DNA from: Micromonospora marina
GTDB lineage: Bacteria > Actinomycetota > Actinomycetes > Mycobacteriales > Micromonosporaceae
Direction of reading: 5' to 3'
Assembly: GCF_900091565.1 (NCBI RefSeq)
Contig: NZ_FMCV01000023.1
Location: 49,102-113,101 of the forward strand
DNA length: 64,000 bases
Shown in pieces: positions 42,442 through 51,216 of this stretch. Under the pieces are notes generated by a model. It was not told the DNA's origin. It worked only from the letters and a program-made list of their open reading frames with translations, and did not search any database. Position 1 is the stretch's first letter; every line of letters begins with the position of its first letter. Both the position numbers and the translations under genes were made by a program.

Positions 42442-42858
42442 TCAGGTGGCGTCGTCGTAGGACAGGCGGGGGGCCGGTGGGGTGGGGGCGGGGGTGCTGG
42501 TGGCCACGCCGGGGGTGCGCAGGTCGGCCGCCTTTGCCACGTCCTTCAGCTCGTCGTGCACGCCTGTGACATCCGAGCGCAGGTTGTCGTACATGCTCTG
42601 GAGCGGCTTGCGGATCGCCTGCTCGTCGTCCTCGCTGAGCAGGTGCTTGCGGATGAACGCCTTGGGGTGCAGATCCTCCAGCTGGATGTCCGTGCCCAGC
42701 TCGCGGCTCAGGTCACCGGTGGCGTTGTGCGCCATGTTGCGCAGGTTGCGGACCATCCGGAGGCCGTCGTTGATCACATTGGGCAGCCGATCACCGAAGA
42801 TCAACAGCGCCAGGAGCAGCAGGACGCCGATCTCCCACCAGTTCAGGTTCTCGAACAC
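42442..42858 (-). CDS. tatB: Twin-arginine translocase subunit TatB
   Basis: This 138-aa protein has one N-terminal membrane helix (MFENLNWWEIGVLLLLALLI) with the hinge FGDRLPNVINDGLRMVRNLR, the TatB amphipathic helix. A Pro-rich C-terminus follows. It lies beside htrA in the order typical of actinobacteria. Tat exports folded proteins. Confidence 0.92.
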   Translation of the reverse strand: MFENLNWWEIGVLLLLALLIFGDRLPNVINDGLRMVRNLRNMAHNATGDLSRELGTDIQLEDLHPKAFIRKHLLSEDDEQAIRKPLQSMYDNLRSDVTGVHDELKDVAKAADLRTPGVATSTPAPTPPAPRLSYDDAT

Positions 42859-42930
42859 CGCGGCCTCCTCGTCCGTGTCAGGGCAAGACTACGCACGTCG
42901 GGTGACCCTCGGGGAGGGGGTGACCGGTCC

Positions 42931-44220
42931 TCACTTCGCATCCGCGGCGAGCGTCACCGACGCGTTCTGCCGCGACGACCCGCGCCGGTACTCGACAGTC
43001 ACCACCGAACCGGGCGCGTACTTGCGCACCAGGGCCACCAGGTCGGTCGGATCGGTCATCGGGTGCCGGTTCAGCCGGAGCACCACGTCCCCGGTACGCA
43101 GTCCGGCCGCCGCCGCCGGGCCGGCCGGCTCGACCGCGTTGAGGCGTACCCCGCCGCCGGTGGCGCCGGTGCCGCCCACCTGGGCGCCGATCACGGTACG
43201 CCGGGCCTTGCCGGTGCCGATGATGTCCTCGGCGATCCGCTTCGCCTGGTTGATCGGGATGGCGAACGCGAGGCCGATGTTGCCCGCCTCCTGCCCGTCG
43301 GCCACCAGCGACTTGATCGTCGAGTTCACCCCGACCACCCGCCCGGCGCCGTCCACGAGCGGGCCGCCGGAGTTGCCGTGGTTCACCGCCGCGTCGGTCT
43401 GGATCGCCGCGTAGTAGCGCGTCGGCCCGCCCGGCTCGCCGGCCTGCATGGTCCGGTCCAGCGCGCTCACGATTCCGGCGGTGACGGTGTTGGCGAGCGA
43501 CAACGGTGACCCGATGGCGAGCACCGGGTCACCGACCGCGAGCGCGTCGGAGTCGCCGAACCGCACCGGCGTCAGCCCGCCGCGCGAGACCTTGATCACG
43601 GCGAGGTCCGACTCCGGGTCCTGCCCGACCACGGTGCCGGCGGCGGTGCTGCCGTCGTTGAACACGACTGTGGCCCTGCCGGTCCCGTCGGCGACCACGT
43701 GGTCGTTCGTGACGATGTGGCCCTCGCTGGTCGCCACGAAGCCGGAGCCCTCGCTGGTGCCGCCGAGGCTGACCACCCGGATCGTGACCACGCTGGGCAG
43801 GACCCGCTCGGCGACCCCGGCCAGTGACTCGGGCTTGCGCTGGGCCAGCGCCGGGGCCTGCCCGCTCTGTGCGCCGATCGTCGGCACGTCACCGCCGCGC
43901 AGGAGTGCGTACGTCAGGGCGCTGCCGAGCGAACCGGCCAGCAGCGCCGTGACCAGGGAGATCAGCACCACCTGGCGCATCCCCGGCCGGGCCGGCAGAT
44001 CCGGGTCGGTGACCGGTTCCGGCTCCCCCGCCCCGGGCGTCGGCGCCGCCGGCACCACCACCGCAGCGGGTGCGTACGGGTCTCGCCACGGGTCGGCCAG
44101 CGCGTCGGACCACCACGGCGACGTCGCCTGACCCGGGGCGTCCTGCGGCGGTCGTCCGGACGCCGGCCCACCCGGTGCCGGCGATCCGCCCGGCCGCCGC
44201 CAGTCCCAGCCGTCGGTCAC
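42931..44220 (-). CDS. HtrA/DegP-like membrane serine protease with PDZ domain
   Basis: This 429-aa protein has a cytosolic Pro-rich N-terminus of about 90 residues, a membrane helix (VVLISLVTALLAGSLGSALT) and an extracellular trypsin-like domain. The catalytic His is in IVTNDHVVAD, the Asp in DPESDLAVIKV and the Ser in NHGNSGGPLVDG; a PDZ domain closes with DVVLRLNRHPMTDPTDLVAL. GTG 44220 follows GGAGG by 7 bases, which favours it over ATG 44235. In mycobacteria this gene (htrA1) lies next to sigE-rseA; these are missing here. Confidence 0.92.
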   Translation of the reverse strand: MTDGWDWRRPGGSPAPGGPASGRPPQDAPGQATSPWWSDALADPWRDPYAPAAVVVPAAPTPGAGEPEPVTDPDLPARPGMRQVVLISLVTALLAGSLGSALTYALLRGGDVPTIGAQSGQAPALAQRKPESLAGVAERVLPSVVTIRVVSLGGTSEGSGFVATSEGHIVTNDHVVADGTGRATVVFNDGSTAAGTVVGQDPESDLAVIKVSRGGLTPVRFGDSDALAVGDPVLAIGSPLSLANTVTAGIVSALDRTMQAGEPGGPTRYYAAIQTDAAVNHGNSGGPLVDGAGRVVGVNSTIKSLVADGQEAGNIGLAFAIPINQAKRIAEDIIGTGKARRTVIGAQVGGTGATGGGVRLNAVEPAGPAAAAGLRTGDVVLRLNRHPMTDPTDLVALVRKYAPGSVVTVEYRRGSSRQNASVTLAADAK

Positions 44221-44446
44221 GTCGGTGCCTCCCACTCGTCCCGCTGGCCCCGCGCCGACGGCCGGCGGAGCCGGACGACAGTGACGCGCGGGACACCTCC
44301 AGGATTACACGGATGGCGCGAACGGGGTCAGGGGTTGCCCTCCGTGAGCACCCCACGTCGGACTCGCGGCTGCGCCGGTACCGGCCCGCCTCTACGCTCA
44401 CAGTGCATACCGCCCCTCGCACCAGTCCGCCCCTCGGAGGTGTCCC

Positions 44447-45097
44447 ATCGCCACGGTCGCCGGTCACGGCAGTTCGACGGCCCAGGCGCTCCACTTCGCC
44501 GAGTCTTTCGTCACCGAGGATCTCGTGCTGCGCACGGCCCGCGCCCTCGCCCACGAGGTGGGGGTGGAGGCGGTCACGCCCGGGTCGGGCGCCGCCCTGC
44601 GGCTGCTCGCCGCCGCTGGCAACGCCCGCGCCGTGGTGGAGATCGGCACCGGCACCGGGGTGAGCGGCGTGTGGCTGCTGCGCGGCATGCGCCCCGACGG
44701 CGTGCTCACCACGATCGACGTCGAGGTCGAATACCAGCGCATCGCCCGGCGGCTGTTCCAGGAGGCGGGCTTCCCGTCGGGGCGTACCCGGATCATCACC
44801 GGCCGGGCCCTCGACGTGCTGCCGCGGCTCGCGGACGGCGCCTACGACCTGGTGTTCGTGGACGCGGTGTCGACCGGCTTCGCCGCGTACGTGGACGCGG
44901 CGCTGCGGCTGCTGCGCCCCGGCGGGGTGCTCGCGCTCAACGGCGCGCTGGCGGCCGGCCGGATCGGCGACCCGGCCGCGCGGGACGTCGAGACGGTCAC
45001 CGTGCGGGAGACCATCAAGGCGATCCGCGAGTCGGAGCACTGGGTGCCCGCGCTGCTGCCGGTCGGCCACGGCCTGCTCGCCGCCGTGAAGGCCTGA
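44447..45097 (+). CDS. O-methyltransferase, with an apparent ATC start
   Basis: This 216-aa SAM-dependent enzyme matches the Rv1220c-type O-methyltransferases. It has the ESFVTEDLVLRTARAL helix at the start, VVEIGTGTGVSGVWLLRGM (SAM loop), ITGRALDVLPRLADGAYDLV, FVDAVSTGF (metal/SAM Asp), and LRPGGVLALN. The conserved N-terminus is coded in frame from ATC 44447, behind GGAGG with 6-base spacing, while the first canonical start in frame is GTG 44525, which would cut 26 conserved residues. The GTG at 44440 is out of frame. I read ATC as the likely start; a one-base error or indel is the alternative. Confidence 0.8.
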   Translation: MATVAGHGSSTAQALHFAESFVTEDLVLRTARALAHEVGVEAVTPGSGAALRLLAAAGNARAVVEIGTGTGVSGVWLLRGMRPDGVLTTIDVEVEYQRIARRLFQEAGFPSGRTRIITGRALDVLPRLADGAYDLVFVDAVSTGFAAYVDAALRLLRPGGVLALNGALAAGRIGDPAARDVETVTVRETIKAIRESEHWVPALLPVGHGLLAAVKA

Positions 45098-45104
45098 CCG
45101 GCCG

Positions 45105-45176
45105 GATTCAGCCCAGCGTGCCCCTGCACGCCCGATTCAGCCCACCGTGCTCCTGCACGCCCGATTCAGCCCAGCG
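45105..45176. repeat. 29-bp tandem repeat duplicating the pepA stop
   Basis: GATTCAGCCCA recurs at 45105, 45134 and 45163 with an exact period of 29 bases (two full copies and a partial third), differing at a few bases. On the minus strand each copy repeats the last codons of pepA with its TGA, so extra stop codons lie downstream of the gene. Confidence 0.85.
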
Positions 45177-46662
45177 TCGCGAGCCAGCGCAGCAGCCCGC
45201 GCACGCCCCAGCCGGTGGCGCCCTTGACCAGCTCGCCGTGCGTGTCGTCGGACCACGACGGCGCGGACATGTCCAGGTGCGCCCACCTGTCCCGCAGGTC
45301 GCCGGTGAACTCCCGCAGGAACAGCGCGGCGACCACCGAGCCGGCCCCCTGCGCCGGGGAGCTGTGCAGGTCGGCGATCTCGCTGGCCAGGTATTCGACG
45401 TAGTCGTCCGCGAGCGGCATCCGCCAGGCCCGCTCGCCCGCCGCGGTGATCGCGTCGAGCAGGCCGGCCGCGAGCGCGTCGTTCTCGCTGTAGAGCGCGG
45501 CGTGCCGCTTGCCGAGGGCCACGGCGTTCGCGCCGGTCAGCGTCGCCAGGTCGATCAGCAGGTCGGGCTTCAGCTCGCGGACCGCGTACGCCAGCGCGTC
45601 GGCGAGCACCAGCCGGCCCTCGGCGTCGGAGTTGGTGCTCTCGCTGGTCAGTCCGCCGTAGTGCCGGATCACGTCGCCGGGGCGGAACGCCGCGCCGCTG
45701 ACCATGTTCTCGGCGAGCGGGGCGAGCGTGGTGACCCGGACCGGCAGGCGCAGTTCCGCGGCGCCGAGCGTCGCGGCGATCACTGCGGCGGCACCGGCCA
45801 TGTCCTTGCGCATGAGCTTCATGGCCGGCACCGGCTTGATCGAGATGCCGCCGGTGTCGAAGGTGATGCCCTTGCCGACGAGCACGACGTGGGTCCGGGC
45901 GCCCTCCGGCCGCCAGTCCAGCTCCACCAGGCGCGGGCCGCTCGCGGAGCCGCCGCCGACGGCCAGCAGGCCGCCGAAGCCCTCGGCCGCCAGCTCCTCC
46001 GGGCCGCGTACCCGCAGGTGCAGGTCGGAGCGCCCGGACACGGCCTCGGCCACCTGCGCGGCGAACCACTCCGGGTTCTTGGTGGACGACGGCATGTTGG
46101 TCAGGTCGCGGGCGAGCCGGGTCGTCTCGGCGGTGGCCCGGGCGGCGTCGAGCGTGCCGGCGAGAGCGTCCGGGTCGTCGACGAGGACCGACACCTCGGC
46201 CAGGGCGGGACGCCTGCCGGCCTCGGTGAGACGGAAGCGGTAAGAGCCGAGCAGCAGCCCTTCGGCGAGGCCGCGCAGTGCCGCCGTCGCCTCGGCGGGA
46301 AGCGCGATGGTGATCTGCGTCTCATCCTTCGCCGCGCGGGCCAGAGCCGCTCCGGCGGTGCGCCAGTCGCGCTCGTCGCCGCCGCCGACGCCCAGCAGCC
46401 ACAGCCGGGCCGGGGAGCCGCCGGGACGCAGGTGCTCGCGTACCTCGCCGGCCGCGCCGGTGAGCCGGGTGGCGGGCAGGACGGCGGCGGCCTCGGCCGG
46501 GATGTCGGCGTCGAGCGCCACGGCGGTCGGGACCAGTCGGGCCGTGGAGTCCGGCGAGATCACCGGGTCCGGATATTCCGGCGAGTCCGACCCTCCGGGA
46601 CGGACGGGCAGGACGAGAGCGTCGGGCCCCGCGGGCCCACTCACCAGACGAATGACCAGCAC
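45166..46662 (-). CDS. pepA: Leucyl aminopeptidase (M17)
   Basis: This 498-aa zinc/manganese exopeptidase has VLVGKGITFDTGGISIKP (metal Lys and Asp), MKLMRKDMAGAAAV and STNSDAEGRLVLADALAYAV, with NSDAEGRL in place of the family's NTDAEGRL, and DLATLTGA. An N-terminal M17 regulatory domain precedes them. The start is ATG 46662. The gene is convergent with the O-methyltransferase across the 29-bp tandem repeat. Confidence 0.95.
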   Translation of the reverse strand: MLVIRLVSGPAGPDALVLPVRPGGSDSPEYPDPVISPDSTARLVPTAVALDADIPAEAAAVLPATRLTGAAGEVREHLRPGGSPARLWLLGVGGGDERDWRTAGAALARAAKDETQITIALPAEATAALRGLAEGLLLGSYRFRLTEAGRRPALAEVSVLVDDPDALAGTLDAARATAETTRLARDLTNMPSSTKNPEWFAAQVAEAVSGRSDLHLRVRGPEELAAEGFGGLLAVGGGSASGPRLVELDWRPEGARTHVVLVGKGITFDTGGISIKPVPAMKLMRKDMAGAAAVIAATLGAAELRLPVRVTTLAPLAENMVSGAAFRPGDVIRHYGGLTSESTNSDAEGRLVLADALAYAVRELKPDLLIDLATLTGANAVALGKRHAALYSENDALAAGLLDAITAAGERAWRMPLADDYVEYLASEIADLHSSPAQGAGSVVAALFLREFTGDLRDRWAHLDMSAPSWSDDTHGELVKGATGWGVRGLLRWLATLG

Positions 46663-46724
46663 GCTGGACCGTACCTCCGAAATGGGTTGAACGGGCGCAT
46701 TCCATCACGCACCCGTCGAGGAAA

Positions 46725-46761
46725 TACCCTGAGCCACCGGGCATCCCGGTGGCTCAGGGTA
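46725..46761. terminator. Strong 17-bp perfect stem-loop
   Basis: TACCCTGAGCCACCGGG pairs perfectly with CCCGGTGGCTCAGGGTA around a 3-base loop. It lies between the DUF3117 gene and pepA, both on the minus strand, so it would end the DUF3117 transcript before pepA. Confidence 0.75.
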
Positions 46762-46807
46762 GAACGAACCGCCCGCACGGCGGACGCCGCGCGGGACACT
46801 CCTCGAA

Positions 46808-46975
46808 TCAGCCCGCAGCCGCCTTCAGCGCGTCACCGAGCGCGGTGGCCTCGTCGGGAGTCATCTCGACGACGAGCCGGCCACCACCCTCCAGCGGGAC
46901 CCGCATGACGATGCCCCGGCCCTCCTTGGTGACTTCCAGCGGACCGTCGCCCGTCCGCGGCTTCATCGCCGCCAT
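46808..46975 (-). CDS. DUF3117 protein (Rv1211 family)
   Basis: This 55-aa protein reads MAAMKPRTGDGPLEVTKEGR, then IVMRVPLEGGGRLVVEM, and ends ATALGDALKAAAG. It matches the actinobacteria-specific DUF3117 family nearly end to end. ATG 46975 follows GGGGAG. Its function is unknown; a neighbouring tag gene (49464) echoes the mycobacterial Rv1210-Rv1211 order. Confidence 0.92.
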   Translation of the reverse strand: MAAMKPRTGDGPLEVTKEGRGIVMRVPLEGGGRLVVEMTPDEATALGDALKAAAG

Positions 46976-47165
46976 GTTGTCTCCCCTCAGACCTACACCA
47001 GGGTCGGTGAGTTGCCCCACAGCCACTTCGCCATCGCCATCCGCAACCGTCGCGGAAGGCTCGACAGACGATTTTCCCTGATGAACACCGCCGGACCCAA
47101 ACCGAAGCAGCATTGATGTAACAGCATCTAGCTTATCTTGGATAGGCCTGTCACAATGTGCGGTC

Positions 47166-47984
47166 ATGCAGGCACGGTCGGCACTCTTCGACCTGTACGG
47201 CGACCACCTCCGGGCCCGGGGTGGCCGCGCACCGGTCGCCGCCCTGGTCAAGCTACTCGCCCCACTCGGGATCGCCCCACCGGCGGTACGCACCGCGGTC
47301 TCCCGGATGGTCCGCCAGGGCTGGCTGGAACCACTCCGGCTCGCGTCCGGACCGGGATATTCGATCACCCCGAAGGCGGCTCGTCGACTCGACGAGGCGG
47401 CGTCCCGGATCTACCGGACCGGACGGCACAGCTGGGACGGACGGTTCGACCTCCTGGTGCTCACCGCACCCTCCTCCCGCCGGGACCGGCAGCGGCTCGC
47501 CGCGAACCTCGCCTTCCTCGGCTACGGCACGCTCGACGACTGCACCTGGGTGGCCACCCGCCCGGGCGAGGACGTCGACCTGCTGCTCGACGAGGCGGGC
47601 GTGCGCTACGAGCGGTTCACCGCCGCCCACGCGGCCGGCACACCCGGCGCCATGGGCGTGGTCCGCCGCGCCTGGGACCTGGCCGAGATCGGGCGGGCGT
47701 ACGAGCGGTTCGTCGCCGAGCAGAAGCCGCTGCTCTCCGGCGTCACGGTCCGCAGCAGCGACGAGGACGCGTACGCGGCCCGGTTCCGGCTCGTGCACGC
47801 ATGGCGTACGTTCCTGTTCCGGGATCCGCAACTGCCCCCGGCACTGCTGCCCGAGCGCTGGCCGGGCACCAGCGCGGCCAGTTTCTTCGACCGGCACGCG
47901 GCCCGGCTCCGGCCGGCCGCCGACCGGTACGTCGAACAGTGCCTCGACGCCGGCAACCGCCTCGCCCGACAGAAGGGTCGTTAG
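47166..47984 (+). CDS. PaaX-family transcriptional repressor
   Basis: This 272-aa protein has a winged helix at residues 20-60 (IAPPAVRTAVSRMVRQGWLE), then the PaaX core RYGRTGRH-like segment YRTGRHSWDGRFDLLVLTAP and the middle ferredoxin-like part. The C-terminal domain contains LVHAWRTFLFRDPQLPPALL, typical of PaaX. The start is ATG 47166. The family represses phenylacetyl-CoA catabolism genes; the adjacent hydratase is the likely target. Confidence 0.9.
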   Translation: MQARSALFDLYGDHLRARGGRAPVAALVKLLAPLGIAPPAVRTAVSRMVRQGWLEPLRLASGPGYSITPKAARRLDEAASRIYRTGRHSWDGRFDLLVLTAPSSRRDRQRLAANLAFLGYGTLDDCTWVATRPGEDVDLLLDEAGVRYERFTAAHAAGTPGAMGVVRRAWDLAEIGRAYERFVAEQKPLLSGVTVRSSDEDAYAARFRLVHAWRTFLFRDPQLPPALLPERWPGTSAASFFDRHAARLRPAADRYVEQCLDAGNRLARQKGR

Positions 47985-47987
47985 AAC

Positions 47988-48779
47988 GTGACCGAGCCGC
48001 TCCTCGTCGACCGCACCGACGCCGTCGTCACCCTGACGCTGAACCGCCCGACGGCGATGAACTCGCTCGACGTGGCGCTCAAGGAGGCGCTCCGGGACAC
48101 GCTGGCCGAGCTGGAGACCGACCGGTCCTGCCGGGCGGTCGTGCTCGCCGGCGCGGGCGGCTCGTTCAGCGCCGGGCAGGACCTGCATGAGCACGTGCGG
48201 ACGCTGGAGACCTCGGAGACCGACCCGCTGGGCACCGTGCGGGCGCACTACAATCCGATCGCCGCCCGGCTGGCCAACCTGCCCAAGCCGGTGGTGGCCG
48301 CGGTGCGCGGGATGGCCGCCGGGGCCGGCGCCTCGCTGACGTTCCTGGCCGACTTCCGCATCGGCGGCCCGAAGACCCGGTTCCTGATGGCGTTCGCCGG
48401 GGTGGGCCTCGCCGCCGACACCGGCGCCTCCTGGACGCTGCCCCGGCTGGTCGGCCACGCCAAGGCCGTCGAGCTGCTGATGCTCGCCGAGCCGGTCGGT
48501 GCCGAGGATGCCTGCCGCCTGGGCCTGCTGACCAGGCTGGTGGACGACGACGAGCAGGTGCTCCCGTCGGCGCAGGAACTGGCCGCCCGGCTCGCCGCCG
48601 GCCCGACCGTCGCGTACGGGGCGATCAAGCGTCAGCTCTCCATCGCCGACGCGGGCACGCTCGCGGACGCGCTGGCCGCCGAGGCGCAGGCCCAGGCGAT
48701 CTGCGGCGCCACCGCCGACCACCGGGCCGCCACGATGGCGTTCGTCGCCAAGCAGAAGCCGGTCTTCGAGGGCCGCTGA
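47988..48779 (+). CDS. Enoyl-CoA hydratase/isomerase (PaaG-like)
   Basis: This 263-aa crotonase shows LNRPTAMNSLDVALKEALRD, SFSAGQDLHEH, VAAVRGMAAGAGASLTFLAD (oxyanion hole) and FAGVGLAADTGASWTLPRLV. The DTGASW segment is characteristic of PaaG-type 2-(epoxy)phenylacetyl-CoA isomerases. The GTG start is 4 bases after the paaX stop. The remaining paa genes are not nearby, so the pathway role is inferred. Confidence 0.88.
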   Translation: MTEPLLVDRTDAVVTLTLNRPTAMNSLDVALKEALRDTLAELETDRSCRAVVLAGAGGSFSAGQDLHEHVRTLETSETDPLGTVRAHYNPIAARLANLPKPVVAAVRGMAAGAGASLTFLADFRIGGPKTRFLMAFAGVGLAADTGASWTLPRLVGHAKAVELLMLAEPVGAEDACRLGLLTRLVDDDEQVLPSAQELAARLAAGPTVAYGAIKRQLSIADAGTLADALAAEAQAQAICGATADHRAATMAFVAKQKPVFEGR

Positions 48780-48803
48780 CCGGGCCGGCCGCGCCGGGAG
48801 GAT

Positions 48804-49427
48804 TCAGTCGTCCTCTTCCGGGTCCTGGTTGGCCTCGACGCCGAGCACGAACGCCTGCATGGCCAGCTCGTCGCCGTACGGCGAGACGAACGCCGGCAGC
48901 TCCCGCGGGCCCAGGTCCTGCACGTAGGACCAGAAGATCCGTACCGCCTCGGCGCGCGACGCGGCCTCGATCGGCAGGTCCAGGCTGACCAGCCAGGTGC
49001 TGCGGGCGGGCGGCGGGCCGAGCCGGTCGGCCAGCGACCGCCAGCGGGCCGGGTCGAGCGCCACGACCGGGCCGTCCGGCGCCGGGCCGTCGACCGGCAC
49101 CGGCTCGTCGAGCACCCGCCGGGTGTACGCGACCACGAGCGACCCGGCCACCGCGTCGGACTGCGGATCGTCCGGGTCCTCCCGGGTCTCGGACGACGCG
49201 AGCGCGACCCGGCCGAGCGCGACCAGGCGCAGCGGCTCGTCGACGAGCACTGCCACCCGGTCACCGGGCCGGGGGCGGGCCGCCTCGGACAGCCCGGTCA
49301 GCTCCAGCAGGTCGTGGTGCACCAGCCGCTCGGCTGCGAAGCGCTCGGCGGGCAGCAGCACCGCCCAGGCTCCGGTCGTGGTCGCACCGTCTGTCGTCCC
49401 GCTCGTACGCGGCTCGGTGTCGGTCAT
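48804..49427 (-). CDS. Conserved hypothetical protein
   Basis: This 207-aa protein has WAVLLPAERFAAERLVHHDL near the start, VVAYTRRVLDEPVPVDGPAP in the middle, and VRIFWSYVQDLGPRELPAFV, ending in an acidic tail EDPEEDD-like. I do not recognise a domain; it appears conserved in Micromonosporaceae. The start is ATG 49427. It lies downstream of tag on the minus strand. Confidence 0.65.
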   Translation of the reverse strand: MTDTEPRTSGTTDGATTTGAWAVLLPAERFAAERLVHHDLLELTGLSEAARPRPGDRVAVLVDEPLRLVALGRVALASSETREDPDDPQSDAVAGSLVVAYTRRVLDEPVPVDGPAPDGPVVALDPARWRSLADRLGPPPARSTWLVSLDLPIEAASRAEAVRIFWSYVQDLGPRELPAFVSPYGDELAMQAFVLGVEANQDPEEDD

Positions 49428-49463
49428 GCCCCAATCCCATCACGCCGTAGGTGGCGCGCTCCG

Positions 49464-50048
49464 TCACACCCCGGCCCGGTCACCGTTCACGTGGCAGTCG
49501 GCCAGGTGGTCGTCGACCATGCCGGTGGCCTGCATCAGCGCGTAGGCGGTCGTGGGGCCGACGAACCGGAAGCCCCGCTTCTTGAGCGCCTTGGCCATCG
49601 CCACTGACTCCGGGCTGGTGGCCGGCACCTCGGCGAAGGACCGGGGACGCGCGGCCCGGGGCGGGGGCGCGAAGGACCAGAGCAGCGCGGAGAGACCCTC
49701 GGGCAGCTCCGACGCGGCCCGGGCGTTGGCGACCGCCGCCTCGATCTTGGCGCGGTTGCGGACGATGCCGGCGTCGGCCATCAGCCGGGTCACGTCGGCG
49801 TCGCCGTAGCGGGCCACCGACTCGATCCGGAAGCCGGCGAAGGCGTCCCGGAACGCCTGCCGCTTACGCAGGATGGTCAGCCAGGACAGGCCGGACTGGA
49901 ACGCCTCCAGCGTCAGCCGTTCGTAGAGCGCGTCGTCGCCGCGCAGCGGGCGGCCCCACTCCTCGTCGTGGTAGACGGCGTAGTCGGGGGTGCTCGCCCC
50001 CCACGCGCAGCGCGGCCGCCCGTCGGGGCCGGTCACCAGGTCAGTCAC
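49464..50048 (-). CDS. tag: DNA-3-methyladenine glycosylase I
   Basis: This 194-aa base-excision repair enzyme shows RCAWGASTPDYAVYHDEEWG at the N-terminus with the first zinc Cys, LTLEAFQSGLSWLTILRKRQ, and FVGPTTAYALMQATGMVDDH with ADCH at the end (the other zinc ligands). The start is GTG 50048. It is syntenic with mycobacterial tagA (Rv1210) beside the DivIVA-like gene. Confidence 0.93.
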   Translation of the reverse strand: MTDLVTGPDGRPRCAWGASTPDYAVYHDEEWGRPLRGDDALYERLTLEAFQSGLSWLTILRKRQAFRDAFAGFRIESVARYGDADVTRLMADAGIVRNRAKIEAAVANARAASELPEGLSALLWSFAPPPRAARPRSFAEVPATSPESVAMAKALKKRGFRFVGPTTAYALMQATGMVDDHLADCHVNGDRAGV

Positions 50049-50098
50049 GGCGTCCACGATAGGCCGGGCCACCGACAGGCCCGCCGCGCCGACCGCCG

Positions 50099-50599
50099 TC
50101 AGGGCAGGCGGCCCTGCTCGACCAGCCGGGCGAACTTCTTCAGCGCCTGGGTGAGGCTGAACTTCGAGCCGGGCCAGAGCACCGGCCACGCCACCCGGCC
50201 GGCCGCCCCGCCCGGCAGGTGGAACCACTCGTGCCAGACCACCTGCGTGCGGTCACGGTCCATCGGGGTGCAGCGCAGCACGCCGGGGCCGCGCAGCAGC
50301 TTGCCGCAGTGCACCACGCCGACCTCGTACGGCGCGTCGACCCGGACCACCCGCATCTCGTCGCGCAACACGGCCGGACCGAGCGCGGTGACCGCCTCGA
50401 CCAGGCTGCCCTCGCCACCGTCGCCCTCGACCACCCGGACCCGGGTCAGCGGGATCCAGTCCGACTGCCGCTCCCACGCGGTGAGGGCGGCGAACACCCG
50501 GTCGGCCGGAGCCTCGACGATCACCGTGGCGGTGACCTCGGCGGCGCCGCGGCGGGACGCCTCGGCGAAGTCGTCGGCCGCCCGGTCGGCGCCGGTCAC
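50099..50599 (-). CDS. SRPBCC-fold protein
   Basis: This 166-aa protein has ATVIVEAPADRVFAALTAWE, typical of the START/polyketide-cyclase fold, then WIPLTRVRVVEGDGGEGSLV, VVWHEWFHLPGG and a C-terminal helix. It overlaps the DivIVA-like gene's stop in an ATGA, so the two are coupled. The ligand is unknown. Confidence 0.85.
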   Translation of the reverse strand: MTGADRAADDFAEASRRGAAEVTATVIVEAPADRVFAALTAWERQSDWIPLTRVRVVEGDGGEGSLVEAVTALGPAVLRDEMRVVRVDAPYEVGVVHCGKLLRGPGVLRCTPMDRDRTQVVWHEWFHLPGGAAGRVAWPVLWPGSKFSLTQALKKFARLVEQGRLP

Positions 50600-51216
50600 G
50601 CCGACTCCGAGCGGACCACGGAGCCGCGCTCCCGGTCGTCGTCGACGCGGTCCGGGCCGGCGGCGATCCCGTTCGCCGGGGAGACGGTGTCCTCGGTCGC
50701 CGCGGAGGCGGGGGCCTCCGCCACGCCCGCCTCGGCCGGGGCGCGTTCCGGTGGCCCGTCGGCGTCGGTACGGGCCGGCGGCTCGGGCGCGGACAGGTCG
50801 ATCACCACCGGCTCCGGGGTGGACGGGCCGGGCGTCTGCTGGGTCTCGGGGCGGGTCGCGGCGGCCTCCTCGCGCGCCCGGCGCAGCGCGTCGGCGTCCT
50901 CGGTGCGCCCGTCCCGCAGGGCCGCGTTCTCCGCCTCCAGGACGCCGATCAGCTCGGTCTTGTAGCCGATGTCGTACGCCGCCCGGCGCAGCGCCGCGTC
51001 GACCTGGCTCATCCGGTAACCGCGCAGCGCCGTGTCGAAGCGGACGTCGGACACGTCCGACTCGTCGAGCGGACGGCTGCCGGGCAGGGGCACGGCCCGT
51101 CCGTCCGGCTCGGCCGGGGTGAGTCCCGGGTCCTTGCCGGAGACGAGCACCGTCACCCCGAACACCACAGCCGCGACGGTCAGCGCGACGACCAAGAGGA
51201 GCAGAACCTCACCCAT
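50596..51216 (-). CDS. Membrane-anchored DivIVA-domain protein (Rv1209-like)
   Basis: This 206-aa protein has an N-terminal membrane helix (EVLLLLVVALTVAAVVFGVT) and then DVRFDTALRGYRMSQVDAAL, the DivIVA N-terminal signature. A short helix and a disordered acidic/Pro-rich tail follow. ATG 51216 starts it. In mycobacteria the homologue Rv1209 lies beside gpgS, folP2 and tag; gpgS is absent here. It may mark poles or septa. Confidence 0.82.
   Translation of the reverse strand: MGEVLLLLVVALTVAAVVFGVTVLVSGKDPGLTPAEPDGRAVPLPGSRPLDESDVSDVRFDTALRGYRMSQVDAALRRAAYDIGYKTELIGVLEAENAALRDGRTEDADALRRAREEAAATRPETQQTPGPSTPEPVVIDLSAPEPPARTDADGPPERAPAEAGVAEAPASAATEDTVSPANGIAAGPDRVDDDRERGSVVRSESA

Noticed and set aside
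44281..46908. 875-aa plus-strand frame over the O-methyltransferase and pepA
   Set aside because: It is out of frame with the methyltransferase and antisense to pepA, with no recognisable domain.
46976..47165. PaaX operator or promoter in the DUF3117-paaX space
   Set aside because: TATC-TTG-GATA near 47134 is a short palindrome, but I found no convincing -35/-10 pair or longer repeat, so it is not listed.
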